A DNA stretch of 64,000 bases from Cricetomys ansorgei (GCA_026225945.1 JAMJFZ010000242.1:6045501-6109500); one strand, 5' to 3'. Counted from the first letter of the stretch, positions 46,993 to 58,663 are shown. Notes: generated from the sequence alone by a model not told the origin. Translations and numbers: made by a program.

Positions 46993-48600
46993 GTGTGATT
47001 CTGTCACTCATCACTTCTGATTCTGTGGAAGGTGAGTTTTGTGATGATAAACGTCCTTTTAATCCTAGTCAATGGTAGGCAACATCATAATAGAAACAAA
47101 TGAGCAGGGTGCTTGGGACAAATCATTCTGCTGCAGTTTCCTAAGGCTCTTTGCTGTAATGTTTCTACATCACAAAATAACTGCATCTATTACACCTCTT
47201 CAGAGGACACCTTGCCTGGAAAGTGTGTGGTGGGGCGAGAGACAGTATACACATTTTTATCCTCATGTTTCTATTTGCATTTCCTTAGCTGCTAATGCCT
47301 AAATCATCATCAAAACTATGGGTGTTGATGTGGCTTAGTAATTTGGGAAGGGAAGGTGAAGGGAGAATGTCGGGACCAAGGCAAGCAGTCTCTTTGGAGG
47401 CATGCAGTTACACTGCCCAGTTTTTCCAGCAGAAGGTCCAGGTGAAAGTATTTTGATTGGCGGTATGGCTCGTCTCAGCTGGAAAGAGAACATGAGAGGT
47501 GGAGAGCAGATTCTAAATGGGGTGGGGATGGGTGTTTGCATTGTGCTCTTCTAGGTTAGGAGACCCTCAGTTATTTCTTTGTGCTTCAAGGAGAGGCAAT
47601 GTATTCTGTTAGGGTTACATTTACTCTATGAGAGGTAGAGGCAGTCTTAGAATATGGCAGAGGAAGGGTGTCAGAAAGGGAGTTCTGTTTTCACTCTAGA
47701 GCTTCAAACTTGTGGATAAAGCTCTAAGACTCTGATTTGAGCCTGGCTCACACATGCAGGGTTGCTGGCAACAAGGACTGTTGCTTCACCTAATTTCTGG
47801 TTAACATTAATTATTCCAAAGTCCTCACCTGTGTGAGCCGTGAAAGTATGTTAAAATATTTTTTAAAAGTTCCCTGATGAGTAATAAAACCCACAGTTTC
47901 AATTTTATTGTTTCCATGAATGGAATAAAAGAATAGACCACTTTTCCATATGTTGAAACTTAGGTGTAATTTCAAAATTACACCTAAATTTACAAAGAAT
48001 TACAAAATAGCACAGAACCCCCTTGTATCGAGAAATAATCACACAAGAGGCCACTCAAAAATCCCATGCTGTATTACAAAATACGGTAGCAAAATAAGAA
48101 AGATCTACAAAGATTGTTGTGCTTTTTTTTTTTTTAAAGCAATGGTTTCTCACAATGTTTTAAATTACTTTTCCATTTCTGACATCATTCAGTAATGTTT
48201 TCACAGATGTGGAGCCTCAACTCCTTCTGCTTGGAAATCGACTCCTGACCTTTGGCTGCGTAGACTCTAGTCATTTTAACGTTCTTTAGGACACTGCCAT
48301 GGCAGGATGCTCAGACGCTTCCCTTAACTCAAGGAGTGAGATGAATGGAAGGAGTGAGATTAATGTGACTCTTGTCACAGTGTGGAATTAGCATGGTGAG
48401 GACATTGGCGTGATGCTGTGGGTAGAAAGGAGTGGAGGACTGGCAAATCCCAGTTGCCTTTTATACATCAAAAGGAGAGGGAGACCTGACTTTCTCAAGT
48501 ATGGCTTCTTGGGAGGACGATGATGACACTAAGGGTCACATTGGTAGCCAAATGGAAAAGGAGAATGGTTGAGTTTAATTCTGTTTTGGTTATTTTACTT
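46993..48600. other. unassigned sequence with one strong hairpin
   Basis: No interspersed repeat recognised. A T run lies at 48124-48135. The hairpin at 47956-47991 is entered separately. Confidence 0.4.
47956..47991. repeat. near-perfect 36 bp palindrome
   Basis: TTAGGTGTAATTT (47960-47972), a 2 nt spacer CA, then AAATTACACCTAA (47975-47987). The stem extends by three more pairs after one mismatch. The TTAGG/CCTAA ends recall mariner-type MITE termini, but the body is far too short. Confidence 0.9.
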
Positions 48601-48601
48601 A

Positions 48602-48602
<1 letters not shown>

Positions 48603-48650
<48 letters not shown>

Positions 48651-48722
48651 TATAATATAATAATAATATATAATATAATAATAATATATAATATAATAAT
48701 AATAATAATTATTATTATTATT
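48603..48722. repeat. (TAA)n microsatellite with ATATAATA variants and (TTA)n end
   Basis: AAT triplets switch to TATAATATAATA units and then to ATT, giving a dyad at 48700-48722. It sits on the tail side of the minus-strand B1. Confidence 0.95.
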
Positions 48723-48870
48723 AGTTTTGTTTTGAGATAGGGTTTCTCTGTTGTAACTCTGGCTGACCTACTCACTCTGTAAACCAGGCTGGCCATAAAC
48801 TCACAGAGATCCATCTGTCTCTGCCTCCCCAGGACTGGGATTAAAGGTGTGCTCCACCACTGCCTAGCTG
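48723..48870 (-). mobile_element. B1 SINE
   Basis: 'tgagatagggtttctctgtt', 'gtaaaccaggctggccataa', 'ctctgcctccccaggactgg' and 'gctccaccactgcctagct': a full reverse-complement B1. Confidence 0.93.
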
Positions 48871-49129
48871 TTTTGCTTATTTAAACAAGGTCAATTCAAG
48901 TTTTATTGATACCTCAATATTGGCATTCCAAGGGAGGATTTTGGCATATAGTTTAAAACTTGGGGCTATAAGAAAGTACATATTAGTGACTATTGTATAT
49001 ATGGGTGAAAGTTCATCCATTGAAGAGTTGGGGAAAAGAGGTTATAATCTGATGCTTGGCAAACATTAAGCAAAGAGAGAGCCTAAATTGAAGATCTCCA
49101 TCAAGCCCCTGGTCTTGGGGCACAGGGAA
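48871..49129. other. unassigned sequence
   Basis: No repeat or gene recognised. Confidence 0.35.
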
Positions 49130-49612
49130 CCCTGCTGAAGAAGGTATGGGAGGATTACAGGAGTCATAGGGGTCAAGGATGCCAGGAGAACATGGCCCAT
49201 GGAATCAACTAAGCAGGGGCTCATAGGGGTTCACAGAGACTGGACTGTCAATCACAGGGCCTGCATAGATCTGTGTCAGGTCCTCTGCATATACATTTTG
49301 GTTGCTAGCTTGATGTTTCTGTGGGACTCCTAGCAGTGAGAGTGGGGGTGTCTCTGACACTTTTTGCGTGATCTTGGGACCCTTTTCCTCCTGCTGGGTT
49401 GCCCCATCCAGCTTTGATATAAGGGTTTATGTCTAGTTTTATTGTGTCTTATTCCATGTTCAGATGATGCCCTGGAAAGCCTGCTCCTTTCTGAGAGGAG
49501 ACAGATAGAAGTGAATAGAATGGAGAGAGGAGGTGGGGGAGAACTGGGAGGAATGGAGGGAGGAGAAAATGTGGTCAGGATGTATTGTATGAAAAGCAAT
49601 AAAAAAGAATCT
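49130..49612 (+). mobile_element. rodent L1 (Lx-type) 3' end
   Basis: 'ggggctcataggggttcaca', 'ctagcttgatgtttctgtgg', 'gggttgccccatccagc', a GGGAGG-rich stretch and a terminal AATAAAAAAG at 49599-49608 are typical of the 3' UTR and end of rodent L1. Confidence 0.7.
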
Positions 49613-51059
49613 GATGCTTGGTAAGTATAGACATTTTGGAATGAAGAGTGGGACTGGAGAAGGTAGAAGAACTGTGTGAGAGATTGGAAATACTAGGATA
49701 TAGCTCAATATTATAAAGCAATGGTGAGAAGAAAAATTTGTTTGGAAGCTTTTTTCATAGTTTCATCATATATGTGTATGTATTATGGCAACACTAGTAT
49801 TACTTTCAAGATCCATTTTGTGGACTGGTAGATTGGCAGCTCAAGAGACTACCTCTCCAGATCTACCCTCAGATAAGTCTTCCCTGGGCTGTTGCCAGTC
49901 AGTGACTAACTACAATGAGGGTGTTATTAGAGATGGTTTCTGCTCAACACTGGCTGCTAGGCAACTGTTGCTTGGAGACTCCCCTGCAGCCTGAATGATT
50001 TTCTCAGAATTATACTTGCTGTCTGAGCTCTTCTCACACTATCCCTCTGGCCCTTACTCCTTTAGTGAGTACTGAATCTGCTCTTGCTGACTCTGCTACT
50101 CTCCTTTTATCCTTCACAGGTCTATTTCCCAATATACTTTTTGACATTTGCTTCTAAGAAAAGCAAAATGATACAGGCACCAACTTCAGTTTAATAGTTG
50201 ACCTGGACAGCTCTGGTAGCCTGAATCCCTCAGAAATATGAGCCAAATCCTGAAATATTTATATGCAATTGATTTATTTTTCCCCAAGATCTAGTTATTT
50301 AGTTCTACATTGCAAATTGTATTTATAGTCCTATCTGTGGAAAAGACAGATAGAACTGCTTTGAGTATTAGCAAAGTGAGGGTCTTGTGTATCATCCCCA
50401 CCAGTTTCACTGAAAGTAAGTGAAAGGAGCTAATAATTTGCCCTAACTAGTGCTGACATTAAGGGCAGACATAAGATTCATCATCAGTGGCTCTGTCTTC
50501 TGAGATCTATATTTTCCACCAAAATAGAACCATGAACTTACATTGACTTGCAAATCTTTGAGGAAATCCCCATTGTGGTTTCAGTCATTCATAGAAGTAG
50601 CACAGTTCTCTGTCCTTGGTGCTGGATTACAGGACAGTAAAAACAGTTCCTTTTCATGTGGAGCTCATAGTGGAGTGGGGAACAAACAGTGTGTTAATGG
50701 GATGAAATTTATGCCTTTGTTTTATTTACAAGTCCAGTGATATCATGTCTGTATGCTGACATCTAACTCCTGGTATCTAAAATTAGAGTTAGAAGTACTG
50801 AAAGAGAGGCTAGGGAATTGATATCAGCTCTTCTGCAAGAATTGAGCCCTCAGGAAGCCCAGACTTGAACTAACATCCTAGTGACTTGAGAGTAATGATC
50901 TGATGAATGTCCACTAAAGTCAGTACTTTTTAAATGAGGACCAGATTTCAAGGAAGATGGTGGAATGTAATTAAGTCTTTTTTTTTAGAGACAAAGCAAA
51001 ATATTATAAAAAGCGATTTACCTCACAGATGACAGAATTAAATTCTAATTTTATGTATT
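49613..51059. other. unassigned sequence
   Basis: No confident repeat or gene. A T run lies at 50978-50985. Confidence 0.4.
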
Positions 51060-52900
51060 TATTTATTTAAGAACAAGGAAATTTAAATTTATTTGTGGCT
51101 GATTAGAACTTTTAAAATAGAAAATAGATTTGTTTTCATACAATATATTCTGATTATGGTTCTTCCTCCCCAACTCCTCCAAGATCTTCCTCGTCTCCGC
51201 ACCCACAAAATCCACATTATTTCCTTGCCATCTCATTAGAAAACAAATAGGAATCTAAAATCTTTTAAAAGATAAAATAGAAACAAATCTGAATATTACA
51301 AAGCAAACAAATGAAGAGAAAATCAAAGAGCCAAAGAAAAAGCAGGAGACATAGAGACACACACGTTGGCACACACAGAAATCCCTTAAAAACACAACAT
51401 TGGAAACCATAGTATATAACGAAAGACTTATAAATTAAGAAAAAAATACACATAGAAAATATTATCAGATAAAATAACCTCAAAAAATGCCATAGAGTTT
51501 GTTCTGTGTTGGCCATCTACTATTGGCCATGGGGCCTGACCTTAAGAGTGGTCTGTAAACCTAGTGAGACTCTATTGGAGAAAACTAATTCTTCATTTGT
51601 GAATGATTATGAATTGAAGATAGTTTCTGGTTTAGGGATGTAGGCTTATGTCCACTGCAGCTCTCAGCACTGGGACCCTATCCAGCTCCAAACCTGTGCA
51701 GGCCCTGTATATGCTGTTATAGTCTGTGAGTTCATATGTGCATAGGTTCTGTTGTGTTTAAGAAGCTCCTGTTTGCTTGATGTACTCCATCTGCTCTGGA
51801 TCTTGTAATCTTCCCACCTCCTCTTCCACAGAGTTCTCTGAACCATGAGAAGAGAAAATTGATGGGCATCCCATTGAGAACCTAGTGTTCCAAGGTCTCT
51901 CACTCTCTTCACATTACACAGCTGTGGGTTTCTGTATTTGGATACCCAGGAAGCTTCACTGATGATGGCTGAGCAAGACACTAATCTATGAGTTATAACA
52001 GCATGTCATTAGGAGTAATTTTATTCCTACATTATTTCAGCAGACAGTATTTGATTTTCTCTTAGGTTTTGGGCCCATTTATCAGGTTATTGGCCACATG
52101 AGCAGTGTTGTGGGTGGGTTCTATCTCATGGAGAGGGCCTTAAATCCAATCAGAAATGGTTTGGCTATTCCCATAAACTTTATGCCATCATTACACCTAC
52201 ACATCTTGCGTGTAGGTCACCATTGTATACCAAAGGTTTATAGCTGGATTGATATTTATCTTTTTCTACAGTAGCATGCAAAGTATCATGAACACTAGGA
52301 GTTGGGGTGAAGTCTCTAAGTAGACACCAGTTCAACTACTCCATGTTCAGTGGGTTATGTAGGTGTTGTCTTCAGCAATATGGTCTTACCATCAGTTCGT
52401 GGAGAACAACCAATTTCCTTGGCAATAGCCTGGGTTGTTTGAGGGTTCCCAATGGGAACTTCTTTTCTCAATTAGATGTAACCTATTCCCAGAAGTGGAG
52501 GTTTCATTTGGTGGTGAGAGTTGTCCAGATGGGACTCTGTCTCTCCTATTACTTGGTGATTCCATTTAAATCACCCTCATATACGTATATATTTTAAGAA
52601 GCTTCTACTGTATTAGGATTCCATAAAACTTCTTCAGTGGCTTTTAGTTTTGGCTGTCCCTCCTCATATTCTATCCCTTATCCCCTTCTTACTTCCATTC
52701 CTACCTTTCCTACCACCCCCATCCATAGCTATCTATTCTATTTACCCTTCCTATTGTGTTCCAATCCTCCCCACAGTCCCTTATGCTATGCCCAATCTCT
52801 GTGGTTCTATGGACTGTAGCCTGCTTATCAAAGACTTAATCACTAACATCCACATACAAGTGAATACATATCATATTAATCTTTTTTGGTCTGTGTTACT
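51060..52900 (-). mobile_element. Lx-like L1, 3' UTR part
   Basis: Antisense Lx 3' UTR in order: 'catacaatatattctgatta', an A-rich stretch, 'ggggcctgaccttaagagtg', 'gactctattggagaaaact', 'gcctgggttgtttgaggg', then directly into ORF2. Confidence 0.8.
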
Positions 52901-53893
52901 TCATTCAGGATGATATTTTCTGGCTCCACCTACTTACATATGAATTTCTTTTTTTTTTAAGTTTTTTAACAGTTGAGTAATACTCCATTGTATGAATGTG
53001 CCACATTATTTTTAACCATTCATTTGTTGATGAACATCTAATCTGTTCCCAGTTTCTGGGTATTATGAATAACATCAGTGAACATGGTTGAATAAGTGTA
53101 TCTGTGGGTAGGATGTAGAGTCCTTTGGGTATATGTTCAAGGGTGGTATAGCTGAATCTCAAGGCAGAGCTACTCTCAGCTTCCCCCAAAAGAGCCACTA
53201 TACTGATTTCCACAATGGCTGTTCAAGTTTCAATCCCACCAGCAGTGGATGAGTATTCCTTTTACTCTGCAGCATGAGCTGTCATTTGTTTTATTGGTCT
53301 TGGCCATTCAACTTGGTATAAGATGGAATCTCAAAGTAGTTTGATTTGCATTTCCCTGATAACTAAGGAAGTTGAACATTGCTTTCAGTGTTTCTCAGTC
53401 ATTTGTATTTACTCTTCTGTTTTTAGGTCTTTTCCCCATTTTTAAATTGGGTTATTTGTTTTCTTGACCCCTCCCCTTTTTCTTCTTCATGTTTTAGGTA
53501 TTAGCCTTCTATTGGATGTACACTTAGTAAAAATCTTTTCCTGTTTTTAGGCTGCCATTTTTTTCTCTGAATGACGGTGTCTTTTGCCAGTCAGAAGCTT
53601 CTCAGTTTCATGAGTTCTCGTTGATTAATTTTTGACCTTAGTGCCTGTGCTGATGGTGTTCTGTTCAGAAAGTCTTTTCCTGTGCCAATGAGTTCAAGGG
53701 CATTCCTTACCTTCTCTTCTACCAGGTTCAGTGTATCTGGTTTTATGTTAAGGTCTTTGATCCATCTGGAGTTGAATTTTGTGCAGGGCAATATGTATGG
53801 ATCTCCTTGTATCTTTCCACCTGCAGCCATCCAATTTGAACAGAAGCATTTGTTGAAGATGCTGTCTTTTTGTCAGTGTGTATTTATGACTTC

Positions 53894-53898
<5 letters not shown>

Positions 53899-53949
<51 letters not shown>
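53899..53949. repeat. (TA)n tract inside L1
   Basis: About 25 TA units within dead ORF2. Confidence 0.97.
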
Positions 53950-53952
<3 letters not shown>

Positions 53953-54486
53953 TCATCCATAGGTATATAGATTTATGTCTTCAATTCAATATCATTGGCC
54001 AATATGTCTGTTTTTGTGCCAACACTATGCTGTCTTTATTAGCATTGTTCTGCAGTAATATCTGAGGTTGAGAATGGTGGTACCTCTAACAATTCTTCTA
54101 TTCTTGTTTTAGCTACCCTGTATTTTTTAGTGTGATTCCATATGAAGATGAAAATTGTCCTTTCAAGTTCTTCGAAAAATTGTGTTGGAATTTTGGTGTA
54201 GGTATCACTGAACCTGTAGATTGCTTTTGGTCAGATGTCTATTTCTACTATTTTAATCCTACTAATACATGAGAACAAAAGATCTTTCCATCTTCTGATA
54301 TCTTCTTCAATTTATTTCTTCAATGTCTTAATATTTTATCATGTAAATCTTTTACTTTATTGGTTAGAGTTAACCCAAGATAATTTATATTTTTTGAGGT
54401 TATTGATTAAGATATTGTTTTCCTAATTTCTCAGTCTATTTGTTCTTTGTATATAGGAGGGCTACTGTTCTTTATAGTTTGTTTGT

Positions 54487-54640
54487 TTTGTATGTGTGTG
54501 TATGTGTGTATGTGTAAGAGAGATAGAGATAGATAGAGAGAGCAAAAAAGAGAGAGAGAGAGAGAGAGGGAGGGAGAGGGAGGGAGAGTGAGAGGGAGAG
54601 GGAGAGTGAAAGGAAGAGAGAGAGGGAGAGAGTTTTGTAT
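54487..54640. repeat. TATG then GA/GGGA-rich tract inside L1
   Basis: TGTGTG/TATG units followed by about 110 bp of purine-only sequence. Confidence 0.93.
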
Positions 54641-55854
54641 CCAGCTACTTTGCTGGAAAAACTATCACATGTAGGAGTTTCCTAGTAGAATTTTTAGGAT
54701 CCTTGTATATTCTATCATATCACCTACTAATAAAGATACTTTGAATACTTATTTTTGTTTTTGCATTCTCTTGATCTCCTTCAGTTGTCTTATAGCTGTA
54801 ACTAAGACATCATAGATATAGAAACAGTGGACAATCTTGTTTTGTTCCTAATTTTCATGGAAATGTTTTGTGTTTTCCTCCATTTAGGTTGTTAATCACT
54901 GTGGGCTTGCTGTAAACTGCTTTTATCATCTCGAGGTATGTCTGTTTCATCTCTAGTCTCTCTAGGGCATTTACCATTGAGGAATATTAGATTTTGTCAG
55001 AGACATTTTATAAACCTAATGAGATGATCAACTTTTTTTGCAGTCTGTTTACATTTATTGATTTAGGCAATCTGGACTACCCTTGCACCTCTCAGATGAA
55101 GTCTATTCGATCATGGTAGATGATCTTTTTGATGTGTTCCTGGATTTGGTTTGCAAGTATTTTATTGAGTATTTTTGTGTCTATGTTCATAAGGGAAATT
55201 GGTCTGTAATTCTTCTTTGTTGGGTCTTTATGTGGTTTAGGTATCAGGGTAATTGTGGTCTCATAAAAAGAATTGAGCAATGTTCCTTCTGTTTCTATTT
55301 TGTGGAATAATTTGAGAAGAGTTGGCACTAATTCTCCTTTGAAAGTCTGGTAGAATTCTGCTCTAAAACCATCTGGTCCTGGACTTTTTTTGGTTCATAG
55401 ACTTTTAATTACTGCTTGTATTTCACTATGGGTTATACATCTGCTTAAATTGTTTATCTAATATTGACTTGGTAAGTTATATATATTTCTTTTAGATTTT
55501 CAATTTGGCATAATATGGGTTTCTGAAGTGTATCCCTATTGTTCTCTGGATTTCCTCAGTATTTTTAATTATATCCTCCTTTTTCATCTTTAATGTTGTT
55601 AATTTGGATCTTGTTAATCACCTCTCTCCACTTTTTAGTTAAATTGACTATGGGTTTGCCAATTTTATTGATTTTCTCAAAGAACCAACTTTTTGGTTCA
55701 TTGAATGTGTGTACTTTTGTTTGTTTTCTTGTTGCTGTTTTATTGATTTCAGCCCTGAGTATAATTATTGCTTGCTATCTACTCTGTTTGGGTGTGATTT
55801 CTTCTTTTGTTCTAGAAACTTTAGGGATGATTTTATATTACTAGTATGGGATCT

Positions 55855-56189
55855 TGTTGTGGAAGTTTATTTTAGTCATGTATAAAATAATTGTTTTTTG
55901 CACTGTTGGGTGAGGATCTGCTTAGGTCTTGGTGTTTTGTATTTTCTATAGGTATTGAATTTCTGTGGTGGATGTTTGATTGCTTATGATCTGCACATGC
56001 TATCAGTAGAACACCTGAGGAGTTCTGTATCAGTAAAAAACACCTGAGCTCAGGTGCTCAGGGTTCCACTATCCAGTATGACTCTTGCCATGATAGTGGT
56101 TCCCTCTGCTGAGGTCTGGTAGGGATTCCACCAATGAATATGCCTTCTTTTCCTGTTTGCTGAGCCACCACAACAGATGTACTACTACA
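55855..56189 (+). mobile_element. solo LTR, 335 bp family, copy 3, inside L1
   Basis: TGTTGTGGAAG to ...ACTACTACA, flanked by a perfect 6 bp duplication GGATCT (55849-55854 and 56190-56195). The L1 text resumes at once after it. The poly(A) signal is mutated to AGTAAA (56032-56037). It is in plus orientation, opposite to the host L1. Confidence 0.93.
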
Positions 56190-56400
56190 GGATCTCTCTA
56201 ATTTTTTTTTTAATGTAGGCACTTGGTGTTATAAACCTACCTCTTTATGTCCCATAAGTTTGGGTAATTGCATTCAATTTTTTAAAGTTTTAAATTTCTT
56301 TCTTAATTTCTGTTTCAACCCATTTTAAACTCAGTAGTATGTCATTCAATTTCCATGAATTTGTAAACTTTGTTTATGTTTCTTATATTCAGCCTTAATC
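56190..56400 (-). mobile_element. Lx-like L1 ORF2, continued
   Basis: 'ctctctaattttttttttaa', 'tgtaggcacttggtgttata' and 'catttagcataag'-like ORF2 antisense blocks follow directly after the LTR. Confidence 0.7.
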
Positions 56401-57150
56401 TTTAATGGTCAGATAAGATGCTAGATTCATCTATATTCTTTCTAAGGTCCTTGAAAATAGATAATATTTTGAAGTCTTTGCCTTGTGCTTCAGCTATATT
56501 GCATTTCTCATGGTCTACTGTAGTAGGCTTGCTAGGCTCAAGTAGAGACATATTGTACTGGCCGTTACTGTGTTTTTATGTTGGCATCTAGGCATCTGGG
56601 TTTAGGACGGTTGTAATTCTAGGTGTTGATATCGGGTCTTTTATGAATAAATTTTCAGTTCTTGGTTTCTATTGCTCTATCTGGATCTTAGGAACTTGTG
56701 GTAGCTGTGGGTTGCCTAGTGTGACCCCTGGGGATCGAGGATAGAACTTGTTTCTAGGTATTGGGAGCTGACACATTGAGGACAGGACAGAAGGGTCAGG
56801 GTCTGAGAGGGTCCTCAGGAAAGAGGAAAATTGGGTCTGTCACCAGAATCTATGGAGTCCACAGGGACCGGATGAAGAGAGGGAAGAAAGGTCTTTGCGG
56901 GTAGTCTGCTACAGGACTGTGGATAGGATTGAGAAAATTAGAATTGGGGGAAAGGAAGGAGACTTAAGATTGCCTACCTGATTCCATAGTCAGCATGGTT
57001 GAGACTAAGGGCTGAAGTGAGAAAGGATGGCTAATTCTCTGGCTGTCGTGGCCAGCATCTTTCCAGGGAGAGATTGCACTGGGTATTGACAGGTGAGACA
57101 AAGGCATGGGATAAGGAAGGAAGGAAAGAAAGCTGTAGAAGACAATCTGT
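56401..57150 (-). mobile_element. Lx-like L1 5' region (ORF1 start and 5' UTR)
   Basis: After a junction near 56400 the sequence reads as antisense of rodent L1 upstream of ORF2: 'gtggtagctgtgggttgcc', 'tctctggctgtcgtggcc' and 'gcactgggtattgacagg'. The ORF2 endonuclease part and most of ORF1 are missing between, so an internal deletion is inferred. Confidence 0.5.
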
Positions 57151-57355
57151 AAATTCTGATTCCTTCTGTGCTTATTTCTATTCACAACATACAGATTGAA
57201 GCTGGACTTTTTTCATTTAGCAGAGCACTTTCAACATTTGATGGTCATGTGATGGAGAATACCCTATTTATTATGTTCACAGCACAATAATTAAGAGAAA
57301 TAAATTCATCCCAATAGCTCTCTTTGTCATTTAAATATATATATGTCAAACTATT
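57151..57355. other. unassigned sequence
   Basis: No repeat or gene recognised. Confidence 0.35.
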
Positions 57356-57526
57356 TTGGTGTGTGTGTGTGTGTACACGCATGTAGAATTTAGAGAATAA
57401 CCTCATGTACCATCCATGTACCAGCGTTTTATGAGACTGGATCGACCTCTCACTGTCTTAGAATTTACTAGTCTAGACTTGCTGCCCAACAAGTTTTGAG
57501 GACCCTTCTGTCTCTGTAAGGCATCC
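57356..57526 (-). mobile_element. composite SINE, first part
   Basis: (TG)n tail, 'tagaatttagagaataacctc', 'ttatgagactggatcgacc' and 'cttctgtctctg': B3-type end and B1-like core as in the other composite SINEs. Continues at 58011. Confidence 0.6.
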
Positions 57527-58010
57527 TGACAGTCAGGGGCCAAGGAATACTACAAAGTCACACTGTACAACAAATATCACACAAGAGATTTATTAGGAAG
57601 GAGAAAACACAGGAGAGTGGCTACTTCTGCTCAGATGTGAAGCAGCAAAGAACTGAGAAAAATGTAAGCTTTATATTGGGTTTCCTGTGGGGCAGAGCTT
57701 TCCAGCGTGACCTGGGATTGGTGAGATTTTGTGGCCTGATCTCAAGCTTTTTATTCTGTAGGGTAGAGCCTGGACACTATTCCTGCCTTCAGGGCTGGAA
57801 ATGGCCATTAGGTCCTTTAGAGGAATCTGGAATGGCAGAGCTTAGCCCACTCTCCAACCTCGATGGGCTGGGAGCAACCATTAGGGACATTTGAGAGGTC
57901 TGGGGGGCAGAGCCTAGCTGTCCCTGAACCTCCAGGGGTTTGGAACAAGGCCTTCAGAGAAGTAGGGAGGTGAGGCCTAGCCTATTGTGACCTCGCAGGA
58001 CCTGCAGTCA
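57527..58010 (-). mobile_element. LTR-like insertion within the composite SINE
   Basis: TGAC...GTCA ended block on the plus strand. AATAAA on the minus strand (complement at 57589-57594) sits near the left end, as expected for R/U5 of a minus-strand LTR. The SINE halves lie on both sides. The flanks CATCC (57522-57526) and TTTCATCC (58011-58018) suggest a duplication, but it is offset by 3 bp, so the edges are approximate. The frame 57637-57894 is inside it and not a gene. Confidence 0.45.
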
Positions 58011-58185
58011 TTTCATCCTAGTCCTGGAATTGCAGGTATGAGATACCAAGGCAGCTTTTTTTGGGGGGATGGGGTGGGAGGCTGGGGAAGCTGGGGAAGA
58101 GCTTCCAAGGTATCAAACTCAATCTTCATGTCTTCGAGGCAAGCATTTTACCAAGCAAGCTATCACCTCAGCCTTAAAATGACTG
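58011..58185 (-). mobile_element. composite SINE, second part
   Basis: 'cctagtcctggaattgcagg' (end of the B1-like core), then a G-rich patch and 'gtatcaaactcaatcttcatg' with 'ttaccaagcaagctatcac', the reverse complement of a tRNA-derived head. Confidence 0.55.
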
Positions 58186-58663
58186 TGTTGAGTCATCTAT
58201 CACACAATCATAGTTGTCAGCTTTCTTCTCTGTCATGTTAACCGGTTTAACTGTGAAATATCTCATTGTAATTGTTTTGTGATTGATTTAGTGTTTTTCT
58301 ATTCTTATGGCACAATTTTTTCTTTCCTCATGTGAAATTTGTGGACTCTGTCAAAAGTCGATTTGCATTATCACTGTATTCCATCCATGAACAACGGATT
58401 CAAGTATAGCGGTGTATAACGAGACATAAAATCAAGAGGTGGATGAGGACAAACGTTGCTACTGGCAGTAAGGCAAGCTTGAGTAAGGACACCTTTTAAA
58501 AACACTTCTTGTGAATAGTTTTCCTTTTGACTTTTAGTTCTTCAGATAAGTATGTTCCTTAGACAAAAATGCTCATTCAGATATATGAAATACTATATTG
58601 ACCATATCACTACAAAATTGTATGCAACCTCAATGACTACTGGTAAAGAAAGTATAACACAGG
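58186..58663. other. unassigned sequence
   Basis: No repeat or gene recognised. Confidence 0.4.

Larger units (their letters stand above)
52901..55848 (-). pseudogene. Lx-like L1 ORF2, broken
   Basis: Minus-strand remnant of L1 ORF2, the endonuclease/reverse transcriptase of LINE-1. Readable pieces appear in correct order: the C-terminal end at 52905-53213 ('MWHIHTMEYYSTVKK'), 53591-53830 ('GKDFLNRTPSAQALRSKIN') and the reverse transcriptase region at 55092-55328 ('[19 protein letters not shown]'). They are separated by stops, frameshifts and two simple-repeat expansions (53899-53949, 54487-54640). The frame is clearly dead. It continues past the inserted LTR at 56196. Confidence 0.9.

Noticed and set aside
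46673..47014. Phe/Cys-rich minus-strand frames of 113 and 82 codons resembling membrane proteins
   Set aside because: They translate the A/C-rich tail of the B1 SINE at 46684-46992.
55092..55328. Reverse-transcriptase-like minus frame considered as a host gene
   Set aside because: It is part of a broken L1 ORF2, with L1 text continuous on both sides.
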